A stretch of 64,000 nucleotides of DNA from Lentilactobacillus buchneri (lineage in GTDB: Bacteria; Bacillota; Bacilli; Lactobacillales; Lactobacillaceae). Below are positions 36,813-44,935 of the stretch, in pieces. A program made the translations under genes and the position numbers. Under the pieces are notes generated by a model. That model had not been told where the DNA came from and made no database searches. It saw nothing but the letters and a program-made list of their open reading frames with translations. The stretch spans positions 806,001 through 870,000 of the forward strand of contig NZ_CP073066.1 of the NCBI RefSeq assembly GCF_018314255.1, read 5' to 3'. Every line of letters starts with the position of its first letter. The stretch's first letter is position 1.

Positions 36813-37664
36813 TTGAAATTAGCAATGTATGATCATCAGCCAACATTTGTGGCGCTCCAAAACGGTCAGTTCTGGGGCGTTCCAATTATTGGTTACGACT
36901 CAATCGACGATATTTTAAACGATTGGCAGAACTTTTTGGCTAACGTACTCATTAATATTAACGACGATAAAATCATCGACAATGACAATGCCACTCAACT
37001 TGATCCACAACATTTTGAGCAGCCCGTTCAGCATCCCCGTCAGCTGCCGGCTGTTGGCTTCAACTATCTCGATCACATGAAGGAAATGGACATTGTCAAA
37101 CCCAAGCGGCCCAACATCTTCAACAAGTTTGTCAGCTCTTTAGCCGGCCCTCACAACTCGATTCATTTGAGTAGCGACACCGTCGACTGGGAATCCGAGC
37201 TCGTCGTTGTGATTGGCCGTGGTGGCCGCAACATTAGCCGTGAAGACGCTGAAGACGCCATTGCCGGCTACATGGTCGGCCAGGATATTTCCGATCGAAC
37301 CGTTCAATCAATCGATGGTCCCAGTACGCAGTTTGACCTTGGAAAATCCTACAAAAATTATTCGCCGGTTGGCCCTTACATAACCACCATCGCTGACGTT
37401 GACGATATTGTCTCCAAGACCGTTACCACCAAGGTTAACGGCGAAATCATGCAGCAGGCGACAATTGATAAGATGATTTTTGATATTCAAACGCTGGTCT
37501 CTTACATCTCGAACGTTATTGAACTATACCCCGGCGACCTGATCTTTACCGGAACGCCTAGTGGAACTGGCGTTGGCCGTGATCCGCAAGTCTTCTTAAA
37601 GTCCGGGGACCTGTTTACCAGTGAAATTGATGGTCTGGGAACCATCGAGACAAAGGTCAACTAA
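36813..37664 (+). CDS. Fumarylacetoacetate hydrolase family protein
   Basis: The 283-residue protein has the FAH-family C-terminal fold. Metal ligands are in DWESELVVVIG (two Glu) and the Asp in GYMVGQDISDR, and the family's GDLIFTGTPSGTGVG motif lies near residue 243. Members act as acylpyruvases, oxaloacetate decarboxylases or hydratases; the substrate cannot be told here. Start TTG with AGGAGGGG before it; no ATG is nearby. It is monocistronic, with a -10-like TATACT about 50 bp upstream. Confidence 0.88.
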   Translation: MKLAMYDHQPTFVALQNGQFWGVPIIGYDSIDDILNDWQNFLANVLININDDKIIDNDNATQLDPQHFEQPVQHPRQLPAVGFNYLDHMKEMDIVKPKRPNIFNKFVSSLAGPHNSIHLSSDTVDWESELVVVIGRGGRNISREDAEDAIAGYMVGQDISDRTVQSIDGPSTQFDLGKSYKNYSPVGPYITTIADVDDIVSKTVTTKVNGEIMQQATIDKMIFDIQTLVSYISNVIELYPGDLIFTGTPSGTGVGRDPQVFLKSGDLFTSEIDGLGTIETKVN

Positions 37665-37694
37665 TCAAGTCATTTATTTTTAAAGAATTTCCAA

Positions 37695-37741
37695 TCAAAA
37701 AAGCTGGAGCTAAATCGTTGTGATTTGGCTCCAGCTTTGTT
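37695..37741. terminator. Bidirectional terminator between FAH gene and lactonase
   Basis: AAGCTGGAGC pairs with GCTCCAGCTT, with an A-run before and a T-run after. It serves the convergent gene pair. Confidence 0.88.
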
Positions 37742-37788
37742 AGTTTAAGTTTTAATTGCAATTTAATTCTGACTGATACTCGTCAATG

Positions 37789-38841
37789 TTACTTCTTGCG
37801 TAAAATTGAAACACCTTCGGGCACCGTGAAATCCTTTTGAATCATGGTTAATTTGCCAGACTCGGGGTCACGCGTGTACAATGTAGCGTTGTCAGAATTT
37901 TGGTTCAAAGCGATCACAAAGGATTGATCATCGCTTAAATTAAAGTCGCGAGGAAAATCGCCTTCCGTTGAAATCCGCTGAATCAATGACAAATTACCGG
38001 ATTCATCTGAACTGAAGACCGCAATCGAATTGTTCCCACGGTTGGAAACATACACGAAGCGCCCATCTTTGGAAACCCGGATGGCAGCGGCCCCATTATG
38101 TTCGGTCCAGTCATCAGGAATAGTCGAGTGAATGTCCCTTAAGGATAAGACGCCTTTGTCGGCATCATAGTCCAGTACGGCAACATTGCTGCTCAATTCG
38201 CCGACTAAATAAGCGACTTTCTTCTTGGCGTCAAAGTAAATATGCCGTGGACCATAGCCATCTTGCATTTGAAGTTCGCTAACCGGCACTAATTTACCGT
38301 TGGCTTCCAAATCATAGATAAAGACTTTGTCGACGCCCAAGTCAACGGCCACAACTCTACCTTCCGGTGTCAAATTGATATAGTGGGGATGAGGACCGTC
38401 CTGTTGCTCTTTTCGAAAGCCGAGGGTTCCCTTATCCATGATTCGGTCGGCCTTTGAAATTGAGCCGTCATCGGCAATCCGGTAGGTGTTAACCGTTCCG
38501 GCATGATAATTGGCGGTAAAGACTAACTGCTTATCTTCGTCAACCGCAATGTAAGCCGGTGAAGTTTCCTGATCGTGAACCGAAGCAATTGGTTTCAGTG
38601 GAAAATCATCGCTGGTACCATCCCATTCAACGAAGCCACCGGTCACGTCTCCCTTATCATCTTTGACTTTGGTGATCGCGTAGATCCGTTTTTGATTGGA
38701 TTCCGCAACGTAGGTTGGGTCAATGGCGCTGCCAACAAACGTTAAATTTTGTAATTTTTGATTTTCAGTATCTAATTCTAACTGATAAACACCTTTACTA
38801 ATTCTTCTGGTATAGGTTCCTAGCAAGTATTTTTCTATCAA
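37789..38841 (-). CDS. pgl: 6-phosphogluconolactonase, beta-propeller type
   Basis: The enzyme hydrolyses 6-phosphogluconolactone in the oxidative entry to the phosphoketolase pathway. The 350-residue protein is a seven-bladed propeller of the YbhE/Pgl family. Typical segments are GPHPHYINLTPEG near residue 148, YGPRHIYFD near 194, and EHNGAAAIRVSKDGRFVYVSNRG near 250. It starts with TTG, six bases after GGAGGG. The link with phosphoketolase is metabolic, not positional. Some relatives act on other lactones. Confidence 0.87.
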   Translation of the reverse strand: MIEKYLLGTYTRRISKGVYQLELDTENQKLQNLTFVGSAIDPTYVAESNQKRIYAITKVKDDKGDVTGGFVEWDGTSDDFPLKPIASVHDQETSPAYIAVDEDKQLVFTANYHAGTVNTYRIADDGSISKADRIMDKGTLGFRKEQQDGPHPHYINLTPEGRVVAVDLGVDKVFIYDLEANGKLVPVSELQMQDGYGPRHIYFDAKKKVAYLVGELSSNVAVLDYDADKGVLSLRDIHSTIPDDWTEHNGAAAIRVSKDGRFVYVSNRGNNSIAVFSSDESGNLSLIQRISTEGDFPRDFNLSDDQSFVIALNQNSDNATLYTRDPESGKLTMIQKDFTVPEGVSILRKK

Positions 38842-38938
38842 AATTTTCCCTCCAATAAAAGTTTATGTCTTCATTATGCCACAGATAAAACCTAACCAAA
38901 ACACATTTGAAAGCTTTTTCACGAAAGGAACAAATTTT

Positions 38939-39430
38939 ATGACATCTTTTGAAAAATTTCATCCCGTTCTCACCGCCCACTTAACCCTTGATTGGCTAAC
39001 CCAAACACCGGTAAAATCCATTGACGATCTGTTTTCCAAGCCGGCAGTTACAACCGCAAAGGCCGAGAAAATGCCCAGCCAAATTCTCGATACTGTTAAA
39101 GAGATCAATCACATAATGCGCCGGGTAATGAACGACAAGGAATTGACTTGGGGAATTACCGACTCCAACTCAGACGCGTTTGTTGGCATCATCAGCCTGC
39201 GTGGCTTTGAAGAAGCCACCCCATCGGGATCAATTGAATTCATCATTGACCAGGATCACCGTGAGTATCTGGCAGAAGTTGTTGAAAGAGCTATCCGATT
39301 TTCCCAGGATCATTTTGAATTCAATCAGCTTTCAATCACGTTTAATGATGTATCTTCACAAACCGCAAAAGAACTGAGTGGAATTGGTTTTGTAGGCGAC
39401 GGCGAACAGCGGTTTACCATCCAACTTTAA
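38939..39430 (+). CDS. GNAT-like acetyltransferase, diverged
   Basis: The 163-residue protein has the layout of a Gcn5-related acetyltransferase of the RimJ/RimL type, with WGITDSNSDAFVGIISL strands near residue 68 and a C-terminal GIGFVGDGEQRFTI end. The acetyl-CoA loop (Q/R-x-x-G-x-G/A) is poorly conserved (DQDHREYLAEV), so activity is uncertain. The ATG at 38939 is chosen because GAAAGGAA lies eight bases before it; the frame is open further upstream to 38876. Divergent from the lactonase gene. Confidence 0.65.
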   Translation: MTSFEKFHPVLTAHLTLDWLTQTPVKSIDDLFSKPAVTTAKAEKMPSQILDTVKEINHIMRRVMNDKELTWGITDSNSDAFVGIISLRGFEEATPSGSIEFIIDQDHREYLAEVVERAIRFSQDHFEFNQLSITFNDVSSQTAKELSGIGFVGDGEQRFTIQL

Positions 39431-39501
39431 ACTAATTTCAAAGTAACAAAATTATTAACGACAATCCAATTCAGAATCGTTGCATATCCAGACCAAGCAT
39501 A

Positions 39502-39536
39502 TTAGAATTGTTCTAAAGTAACGATTGGATTATAAT
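39502..39536 (+). promoter_or_regulatory. Per box overlapping the perR promoter
   Basis: TTAGAATTGTTCTAA (39502-39516) matches the Per-box consensus TTAnAATnATTnTAA at all but one fixed position. It overlaps a -35 TTGTTC (39508-39513), 17 bp from -10 TATAAT (39531-39536). Binding of PerR here would repress its own gene. Confidence 0.82.
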
Positions 39537-39579
39537 AACAGTGAAGAATAACAGAACGCTCCTCATGGAGGTGCCAATA

Positions 39580-40047
39580 ATGACAAACACAACTTTAAAA
39601 CGTTCCCTGGGTCAACTTAAAAAACAGGGCGTCCGGATTACTCCTCAGCGAGAAGTGATCTTGGATTATTTGATTACCCACCATAATCACCCGGATGTCG
39701 AAACCATTCGCGACGGCATCGAAGACAAGTTGCCCAACCTCAGCGTGGCAACAATCTATAACACCCTCAAGATGCTGGTCGACAATGGCTTGGTCATTGA
39801 ACTGCCAAATAACGATGGCGGCATCCGTTATGACTATTTTGGCGTTTCCCATTACCATGCAATCTGTGAAAATTGCGGCAAAATCATCGACATTTTTGAT
39901 GATGACTATCCCGAATTAGTCAAACACGTTCAACAAACCACCAGAGAAAAAACCGACTTTCTGGTAACCGGTACCCAATTAGAGGTCACCGGGATTTGCC
40001 CGGATTGCCAGCGCAAACTCCACCTGGCCAAGCTTGCCAATAAATGA
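39580..40047 (+). CDS. perR: Fur-family peroxide regulator, PerR type
   Basis: This 155-residue metal-dependent repressor senses peroxide or metal. It has a winged helix with RITPQREVILDYL and the recognition-helix region LSVATIYNTLKML. The regulatory site runs HHNHPD, then YDYFGVSHYH. Two CxxC pairs (CENC and CPDC) form the structural zinc site. An Asp follows at KIIDIFDDD where PerR has Asp and Fur has Glu, which favours PerR. The ATG at 39580 has GGAGGT seven bases before it. The Per box in its own promoter supports the call. Confidence 0.87.
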   Translation: MTNTTLKRSLGQLKKQGVRITPQREVILDYLITHHNHPDVETIRDGIEDKLPNLSVATIYNTLKMLVDNGLVIELPNNDGGIRYDYFGVSHYHAICENCGKIIDIFDDDYPELVKHVQQTTREKTDFLVTGTQLEVTGICPDCQRKLHLAKLANK

Positions 40048-40142
40048 TTATTACAGCGTTAAACTGTTGATATATCAGTCATTAGCTCGATAATTTAAGA
40101 ATTTTGTCAAGAACTCTTAATATGATTGACAATTAGTACCGC

Positions 40143-40186
40143 AAAGCCCACGGGTACGCGTTAAATCGCTATCCGTGGGCTTTTTG
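40143..40186 (+). terminator. Terminator after perR
   Basis: AAAGCCCACGG pairs with CCGTGGGCTTT and is followed by a T-run. The remaining 130 bp before the amidase gene show only AT-rich promoter-like sequence. Confidence 0.85.
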
Positions 40187-40320
40187 TCCGGTTGAATTGT
40201 ATCATGCAAATCGTATATATTAATGACCGTAGCTAATTACCACTATGTAAAAATAAAATAAACATTTAAAACGAAACTTAAAAAAATCTGCAATAAACAC
40301 TTCTGAAGGGAATAATTAAT

Positions 40321-41319
40321 TTGAAAAAAAGAGCGATTGTAACAGCCCTTTGCTCGCTGACACTGGCGGCAATCGGCATGTTTGGACTAAGCAGCACTGC
40401 GGGGGCTAGCAGTGTCAACGATTATATTGCCAATAACAATATCGGCCATGCCAGTGTTACCTCATCGGTGTGGAGCGGTTTTCCAAAGAACGCCTACCGC
40501 AACGGAACCGGTAAGCCTGAAGGGGTCGTGGTTCATGAAACTGCCAACCCCAACTCAACGATTTATAACGAAATTGCGTACATGAAGAAGAATTATAATA
40601 ACGCATTTGTCCATTCTTTCGTTGATGCCAGTCGAATTATCAACATCGCCAACACCAACTACTTGGCTTGGGGTGCCGGCTATCCGGCCAATGCCCGCTT
40701 CGTCCAATTTGAACAGGTCGAAGTCCACAGCAAGTCAGCGTTTGCCCACGAAATTGCCAACGCAGCTTACTACACCGCCTACATTTTGGATAAGTATGGC
40801 TTAAAGCCTAATGATGCAGCGTATGATGGCAAGGGAACTGTTTGGTCTCACGGGGGTGTCTCCAAATATCTGGGCGGTACTAATCACACCGATCCAGCCG
40901 GCTACTATGCATCAGCAGGTAAGAAATACTTCGGTGCCAGCTATACGTTTGCCCAATTTTATCAATTGGTTAAGACAACCTACAATAATTTGGCAGACGA
41001 TGGTGCGGCCCATGGGTCACTAACCGCTTCATCAGCAAAAACAGCGTATGACAAGGTCACATACGCCAAAGCAGATACAAAGGCGTCATTAGGAGACAAC
41101 TACAAGTCATACAGATTATACAATCACGTTAAGAATTCACGATCAGGGGTCAAATCCTATTCGTGGGCCTCAGTTGACGCTTCTGTTGGTAAGAAGGTCT
41201 ATATTGATGACATCGGGACTAAATCAAACGGTCACGACTGGTATCGGATTACCTTCTCCACCGACAGTGGTGCGCAAAAATATTGGGTCTACGAAAAAGC
41301 CCTTGACCTAATCAATTGA
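40321..41319 (+). CDS. Secreted N-acetylmuramoyl-L-alanine amidase (amidase_2)
   Basis: This cell-wall hydrolase cuts the amide bond between muramic acid and the stem peptide. The 332-residue protein has a signal peptide (about residues 1-30, cleavage near AGA-SS). The zinc amidase domain (about 55-205) contains VVHETANP, HSFVDASRIIN and WSHGGVSKYLGG-TNHTDP. A C-terminal region (about 245-330) repeats a Y-x-x-V/W pattern like an SH3/GW wall-binding module. Start TTG with GAAGGGAA before it. The promoter of the next operon begins inside its stop codon. Confidence 0.88.
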   Translation: MKKRAIVTALCSLTLAAIGMFGLSSTAGASSVNDYIANNNIGHASVTSSVWSGFPKNAYRNGTGKPEGVVVHETANPNSTIYNEIAYMKKNYNNAFVHSFVDASRIINIANTNYLAWGAGYPANARFVQFEQVEVHSKSAFAHEIANAAYYTAYILDKYGLKPNDAAYDGKGTVWSHGGVSKYLGGTNHTDPAGYYASAGKKYFGASYTFAQFYQLVKTTYNNLADDGAAHGSLTASSAKTAYDKVTYAKADTKASLGDNYKSYRLYNHVKNSRSGVKSYSWASVDASVGKKVYIDDIGTKSNGHDWYRITFSTDSGAQKYWVYEKALDLIN

Positions 41320-41344
41320 CATCATTTATGAATTAATATATGAT
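41316..41344 (+). promoter_or_regulatory. proBA promoter, -35 overlapping the amidase stop codon
   Basis: TTGACA (41316-41321) and TATGAT (41339-41344) are 17 bp apart. The amidase TGA stop (41317-41319) lies inside the -35 box. Confidence 0.75.
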
Positions 41345-41350
41345 TATGAC

Positions 41351-41556
41351 AATTTAGAAGACCAAGTAGTGTGCGTACAGAGAAAGTGCCGTCGGCTGAA
41401 AGGCATTTAAGAACACGAATCCTATCTTCAAGACGATTGCCCTAATCCGGCACGGATTTTTCCGTTATAAAACAAAAAGTGTGAAGCCTGGCTTTGAATG
41501 AGAATGGTACCGCCCGTTGTGGGTGTCTCAATTTCAAAGCAGGCTTTTTTTATACA
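41351..41556 (+). promoter_or_regulatory. T-box riboswitch, proline-specific (specifier CCT)
   Basis: Stem I base GAAGA (41357) pairs with TCTTC (41425). An AGTA element, a GTGCC-GTCGGCTGAAA-GGCA arm and GAACACGAAT precede the specifier CCT (41421-41423, proline). The T-box antiterminator GAGAATGGTACCGCC lies at 41501-41515. It is enclosed in a terminator hairpin AGCCTGGCTTTGAA / TTTCAAAGCAGGCT followed by seven T. Uncharged proline tRNA should allow read-through into proBA. Confidence 0.9.
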
Positions 41557-41574
41557 AAAATATGGGGTGAGCAG

Positions 41575-42390
41575 ATGGACAAACGGATTATTAACGCAAA
41601 TCGAATCGTGGTCAAGGTTGGTACCAGCAGCCTGATCCACCCAAACGGTGCGGTCAACTTGAAGACTTTTGATGAGCTGGCGTACACTTTGAGCGCGCTG
41701 AATAACCAAGGCAAGCAACTTGTCCTGGTTTCCTCCGGGGCAATTGGGGTTGGCTTGAACAAAATGCACCTCAAGAAACGGCCAACCGAAATTGGTGCCC
41801 AGCAGGCTTTGGCTGCTATTGGTCAGTCAGAGTTGATGACGCTGTTTACGCAACGATTCGACCACTATCTGACAGACATTGCTCAGGTGCTTTTGACCCA
41901 TGATATCTTTGATTATCCCAAGAGCAACCAGTTCGTTATGAACACCTTCAATTGTCTACTGCGGGACAATGTGATCCCGATTGTCAACGAGAATGACACG
42001 GTGGCCACTGATGAGTTGGACCACAAAACCACTTTTGGCGATAACGACCAACTTTCAGCAATCGTGGCCAGCCACGTGGATGCAGATTTGCTGATCGTCT
42101 TGTCAGATGTCGACGGGTTCTATGATCAAAATCCTAATAAAGTCGCTGATGCCAATCTCATCAGAACCGTGAGCCACGTTGATGAAAATGAATTTGGTGT
42201 TGCCGGCGGGACCGGCAGCCGCTTTGGAACCGGCGGCATGCAGACTAAGCTGCTGGCCGCCAAACGAATGCTCGACGAAGACCGGATCATGGTTTTGGCC
42301 AACGGTGCCGATCCACGCATTATTTTTAAAATTTTAGCCGGCAAAGATGTGGGAACGATCTTTCAAAAGGAGAGTGTAGCTCATGAATGA
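41575..42390 (+). CDS. proB: Glutamate 5-kinase, short form without PUA domain
   Basis: The enzyme phosphorylates glutamate as the first step of proline synthesis. The 271-residue protein consists of the amino-acid-kinase fold only: VVKVGTSSL near residue 9, SSGAIGVGL near 51, NENDTVATDEL near 137 and GTGGMQTKLLAAKRM near 213. The C-terminal PUA domain of the 365-residue forms is missing; the gene ends cleanly. The ATG at 41575 has GGGGTGAG before it. It overlaps proA by eight bases and is preceded by a proline T-box. Confidence 0.93.
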   Translation: MDKRIINANRIVVKVGTSSLIHPNGAVNLKTFDELAYTLSALNNQGKQLVLVSSGAIGVGLNKMHLKKRPTEIGAQQALAAIGQSELMTLFTQRFDHYLTDIAQVLLTHDIFDYPKSNQFVMNTFNCLLRDNVIPIVNENDTVATDELDHKTTFGDNDQLSAIVASHVDADLLIVLSDVDGFYDQNPNKVADANLIRTVSHVDENEFGVAGGTGSRFGTGGMQTKLLAAKRMLDEDRIMVLANGADPRIIFKILAGKDVGTIFQKESVAHE

Positions 42391-43627
42391 CAAATTAATC
42401 GAAATTGGCAAAAATGCCAAAGCTGCTGCTTATAAATTGAACCTGCTGGATACCGCGACCAAGAACCGAATCTTAAACGAATTTGCGATCGCCTTGGGGC
42501 AAAACGCTGAGCTGATTCTTACCGCTAATCAAAAAGACTTGGCCAACGCCACCGACATGCCCAGCAAATTTACCGACCGATTAAAGCTGACTTCCCAACG
42601 GATTGCTGACATGGCCGAGGGTCTCCGCCAAGTGGCTGGACTCGCCGATCCCATCGGTGATATCGACAAGGGCTGGGAGAATGACGCCGGCTTAAACATT
42701 GAAAAAAAGCGGGTACCGTTAGGCGTCATCGCCATGATTTTTGAAGCCCGCCCCAACGTCACTGTCGACGCCTCCGCTTTGACATTTAAGAGTGGCAACG
42801 CCGTCATCTTGCGTGGTGGCAAGGAAGCCATCAACACCAATTTGGCGCTGGCTGAGGTTCTCCGTCAGGTTCTAAGCGACAATCAGCTCGACGAAAATGC
42901 CATTCAGATTCTGCATGATACCAGCCACGATACGGCCAACGACTTGATGCATTTGAACCAATACGTTGATGTTTTGATTCCACGAGGCGGGGCCGGCTTA
43001 ATCAATGCCGTTGTGAAAAACTCGACGGTCCCTGTCATTGAGACGGGTGCCGGCAACTGTCACGTTTACGTTGACAAGGATGCTGAGTTACAAATGGCCA
43101 TTGACATCGTCGTTAATGCCAAAGTCCAACGCCCATCTGTCTGCAACGCCGCTGAGAAGCTGTTGATCCACCGGGATGTAGCTGAAAGCATGCTGCCGGC
43201 AATCGCTCAGGCGCTGGAGGACCACGGCGTTGAACTTCGTGGTGATGAAGCCAGCCGGCAAATTGTCTCCTCAATTACCCCGGCGACTCAAGAAGACTGG
43301 TCAACCGAATACAACGATTTGATTATGGCTGTTAAAGTCGTTGACGACGAGCAGGCCGCAATCGAACACATCAATCAATACTCCACCGGCCACTCTGAAG
43401 TAATCATTTCCGATAACTATCAAAGCGGTCAGGAATTCTTGAATAAAATCGACTCTGCCTGCGTTTACGTCAATGCCTCCACCCGATTTACCGATGGCTT
43501 CGAGTTTGGCTTCGGTGCAGAAATTGGCATTAGCACCCAAAAGCTCCACGCCAGAGGACCCATGGGCTTGAACGAATTGACTACCACCAAATATGTCATT
43601 CGGGGCAATGGGCAGGTTAGAAAATAA
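42383..43627 (+). CDS. proA: Glutamate-5-semialdehyde dehydrogenase
   Basis: The enzyme reduces glutamyl phosphate to glutamate semialdehyde with NADPH, the second step to proline. The 414-residue protein has the PLGVIAMIFEARPNVT segment near residue 108 and the catalytic Cys near residue 253 in QRPSVCNAAEK. It also has the HARGPMGLNELTTTKYV end typical of ProA. It overlaps proB and shares the T-box control. A GGGACA-type hairpin and an R2 repeat follow. Confidence 0.95.
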   Translation: MNDKLIEIGKNAKAAAYKLNLLDTATKNRILNEFAIALGQNAELILTANQKDLANATDMPSKFTDRLKLTSQRIADMAEGLRQVAGLADPIGDIDKGWENDAGLNIEKKRVPLGVIAMIFEARPNVTVDASALTFKSGNAVILRGGKEAINTNLALAEVLRQVLSDNQLDENAIQILHDTSHDTANDLMHLNQYVDVLIPRGGAGLINAVVKNSTVPVIETGAGNCHVYVDKDAELQMAIDIVVNAKVQRPSVCNAAEKLLIHRDVAESMLPAIAQALEDHGVELRGDEASRQIVSSITPATQEDWSTEYNDLIMAVKVVDDEQAAIEHINQYSTGHSEVIISDNYQSGQEFLNKIDSACVYVNASTRFTDGFEFGFGAEIGISTQKLHARGPMGLNELTTTKYVIRGNGQVRK

Positions 43628-43654
43628 CGAGTTTAATAAGCATATTGATGAGAC

Positions 43655-43699
43655 CGGGAGACTGGGACAAAATGAAAGATTCTGTTCCAGCCTCTATTT
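43655..43699 (+). terminator. Hairpin after proBA
   Basis: GAGACTGGGACA pairs with TGTTCCAGCCTC across 13 bases, followed by TATTTG. The short T-tract makes termination strength uncertain. Confidence 0.6.
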
Positions 43700-43710
43700 G
43701 CGTCCGAATG

Positions 43711-43838
43711 TTATCTGGCAGAACTGTGCGCCAATAAGCAGCTTCCGGCCGTATAAGGGGATTACCCAAACATCCAAGCCCTGGATATTTGGGTAATCCC
43801 CTTATCCTCTGGAAGCAAACCGCTTATTGGCCCACGCT
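43711..43838 (+). repeat. R2 nested palindrome, copy C
   Basis: From the outside in: GCCAATAAGC / GCTTATTGG, GCTTCC / GGAAGC, ATAAGGGGATTACCC / GGGTAATCCCCTTAT, and apex ATCC-AAGCCCT-GGAT. The bulge after the outer stem and the GGCC element match copies A and B. The stem sequences differ while pairing is kept. Confidence 0.85.
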
Positions 43839-43898
43839 GCCGTTTTTTATTGAAAATACGCTGTCTTTCACTTCCCTTTTCTGACCAGATGACGTATA

Positions 43899-43930
43899 CT
43901 GTATTTAGTTAGCCGGCTAACTAAATACAG
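43899..43930. promoter_or_regulatory. Perfect 32-bp palindrome, operator of the MarR gene
   Basis: CTGTATTTAGTTAGCC is followed directly by its exact reverse complement. It overlaps the probable -10 TATACT (43895-43900) and lies 18 bp before the marR start, so autorepression is likely. Confidence 0.85.
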
Positions 43931-43948
43931 AAAGGGGGGGGACCAACC

Positions 43949-44497
43949 GTGAGTTATTACAACTTTGTCGATCGACCCAGCAAGCAGCGGATTCAAGAGA
44001 TGGCCGATCAATTACACTTGGCAGTATCACCTGATGCGGTGCATTTATTCTTGGATTTTCAACTCGCCTATCGGGAAGTCGAAAAGAACTATGAAAGTCT
44101 GGTGGCGAGTTTTGACCTAAGCGAATCCAGGTTCATCATCCTGATGTTCTTGTATTATGCAGATGACAAACAGCTGCTGCCCTCTGAGATTGCACACAAA
44201 TTGGGGGTTACCAAGCCAACGATCAGTAAGCTGTTGCGGGGGATGGAACAACAAGGCCTTGTCAGCAGTCACCAGTCTTCAACTGACAAGCGGGTTCGGG
44301 ATATTCAGTTAACACCTGCAGGTGAAAAGCTGCTGCGAACTTTTTTGCCCTATAACTATCGGTCAAGTTCCCTACTATTTGAAGATTTTACTGACGAAGA
44401 AAAACAACAATTCGCGCATTTACTACGAAAACTACTCAAATCCAAAGACAAGATCCAACAACTGGAGGAAGACTATCATGAACACAGAAAAAATTAA
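43949..44497 (+). CDS. MarR-family transcriptional regulator
   Basis: The 182-residue winged-helix repressor has LLPSEIAHKLGVTKPTISKLLRGME near residue 77 (helix-turn-helix) and the wing SSTDKRVRDIQLTPAG. The N-terminal 50 residues form the dimerisation helices; the protein is longer than the usual 140-150 residues. It starts with GTG after a run of G (AGGGGGGGGACC). Its own 32-bp palindrome lies just upstream. It overlaps the rhodanese-like gene by 20 bases, suggesting that the regulator controls that gene too. Confidence 0.87.
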   Translation: MSYYNFVDRPSKQRIQEMADQLHLAVSPDAVHLFLDFQLAYREVEKNYESLVASFDLSESRFIILMFLYYADDKQLLPSEIAHKLGVTKPTISKLLRGMEQQGLVSSHQSSTDKRVRDIQLTPAGEKLLRTFLPYNYRSSSLLFEDFTDEEKQQFAHLLRKLLKSKDKIQQLEEDYHEHRKN

Positions 44498-44843
44498 TTT
44501 ACTGGAAACTTATTTAAGTCTGTACATTAACCCCATGGACGTTTTGAAAGCCGGTCAAACCGGTCAGTCGCCCTATGTGATTTTAGATGTTCGAAATGCC
44601 CCTGCCCAGGTTAAAAAAGACCAGATCAAAGGCGCAGTTGCCCTGCCCGCCAAAGACTTGGCAGCTCATCTGAGTGAACTGGACAAAGCTAAAACCTATG
44701 TGGTTTATGACTGGAATGGCGGCACAATCTTGGGTAAACAAGCTGTTTTGATCCTGCTCAAAGCCGGATTTGACGCATTCGAACTTGCCGGTTCCCTGGA
44801 AGGCTGGAAAGGCATGAACCTGCCACTGGAAACCATTCAATAA
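44478..44843 (+). CDS. Rhodanese-like protein lacking the catalytic cysteine
   Basis: The 121-residue single rhodanese domain has VILDVRNAPAQVKKDQIKGA near residue 35, the usual strand and acidic loop. The active-site loop reads VVYDWNGGTILGKQA where active enzymes have a Cys after VVY. An Asp stands there, so sulfur transfer by the normal route is unlikely. No Cys occurs elsewhere in the chain. The ATG has GGAGGAAG before it inside the marR end. It may be a binding or sensor partner of the MarR regulator. Confidence 0.78.
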   Translation: MNTEKINLLETYLSLYINPMDVLKAGQTGQSPYVILDVRNAPAQVKKDQIKGAVALPAKDLAAHLSELDKAKTYVVYDWNGGTILGKQAVLILLKAGFDAFELAGSLEGWKGMNLPLETIQ

Positions 44844-44879
44844 TTTTGGACGCATTTCATTTGAACAACGGACACCAAG

Positions 44880-44918
44880 AAGGCCGAAACATTAGAGAAT
44901 CCTGATGTTTCGGCCTTT
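44880..44918. terminator. Bidirectional terminator between rhodanese and ABC genes
   Basis: AAGGCCGAAACAT pairs exactly with ATGTTTCGGCCTT across 12 bases, with T-rich sequence on the plus-strand exit. Confidence 0.85.
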
Positions 44919-44935
44919 AGTCTGTCTATTTTAAT

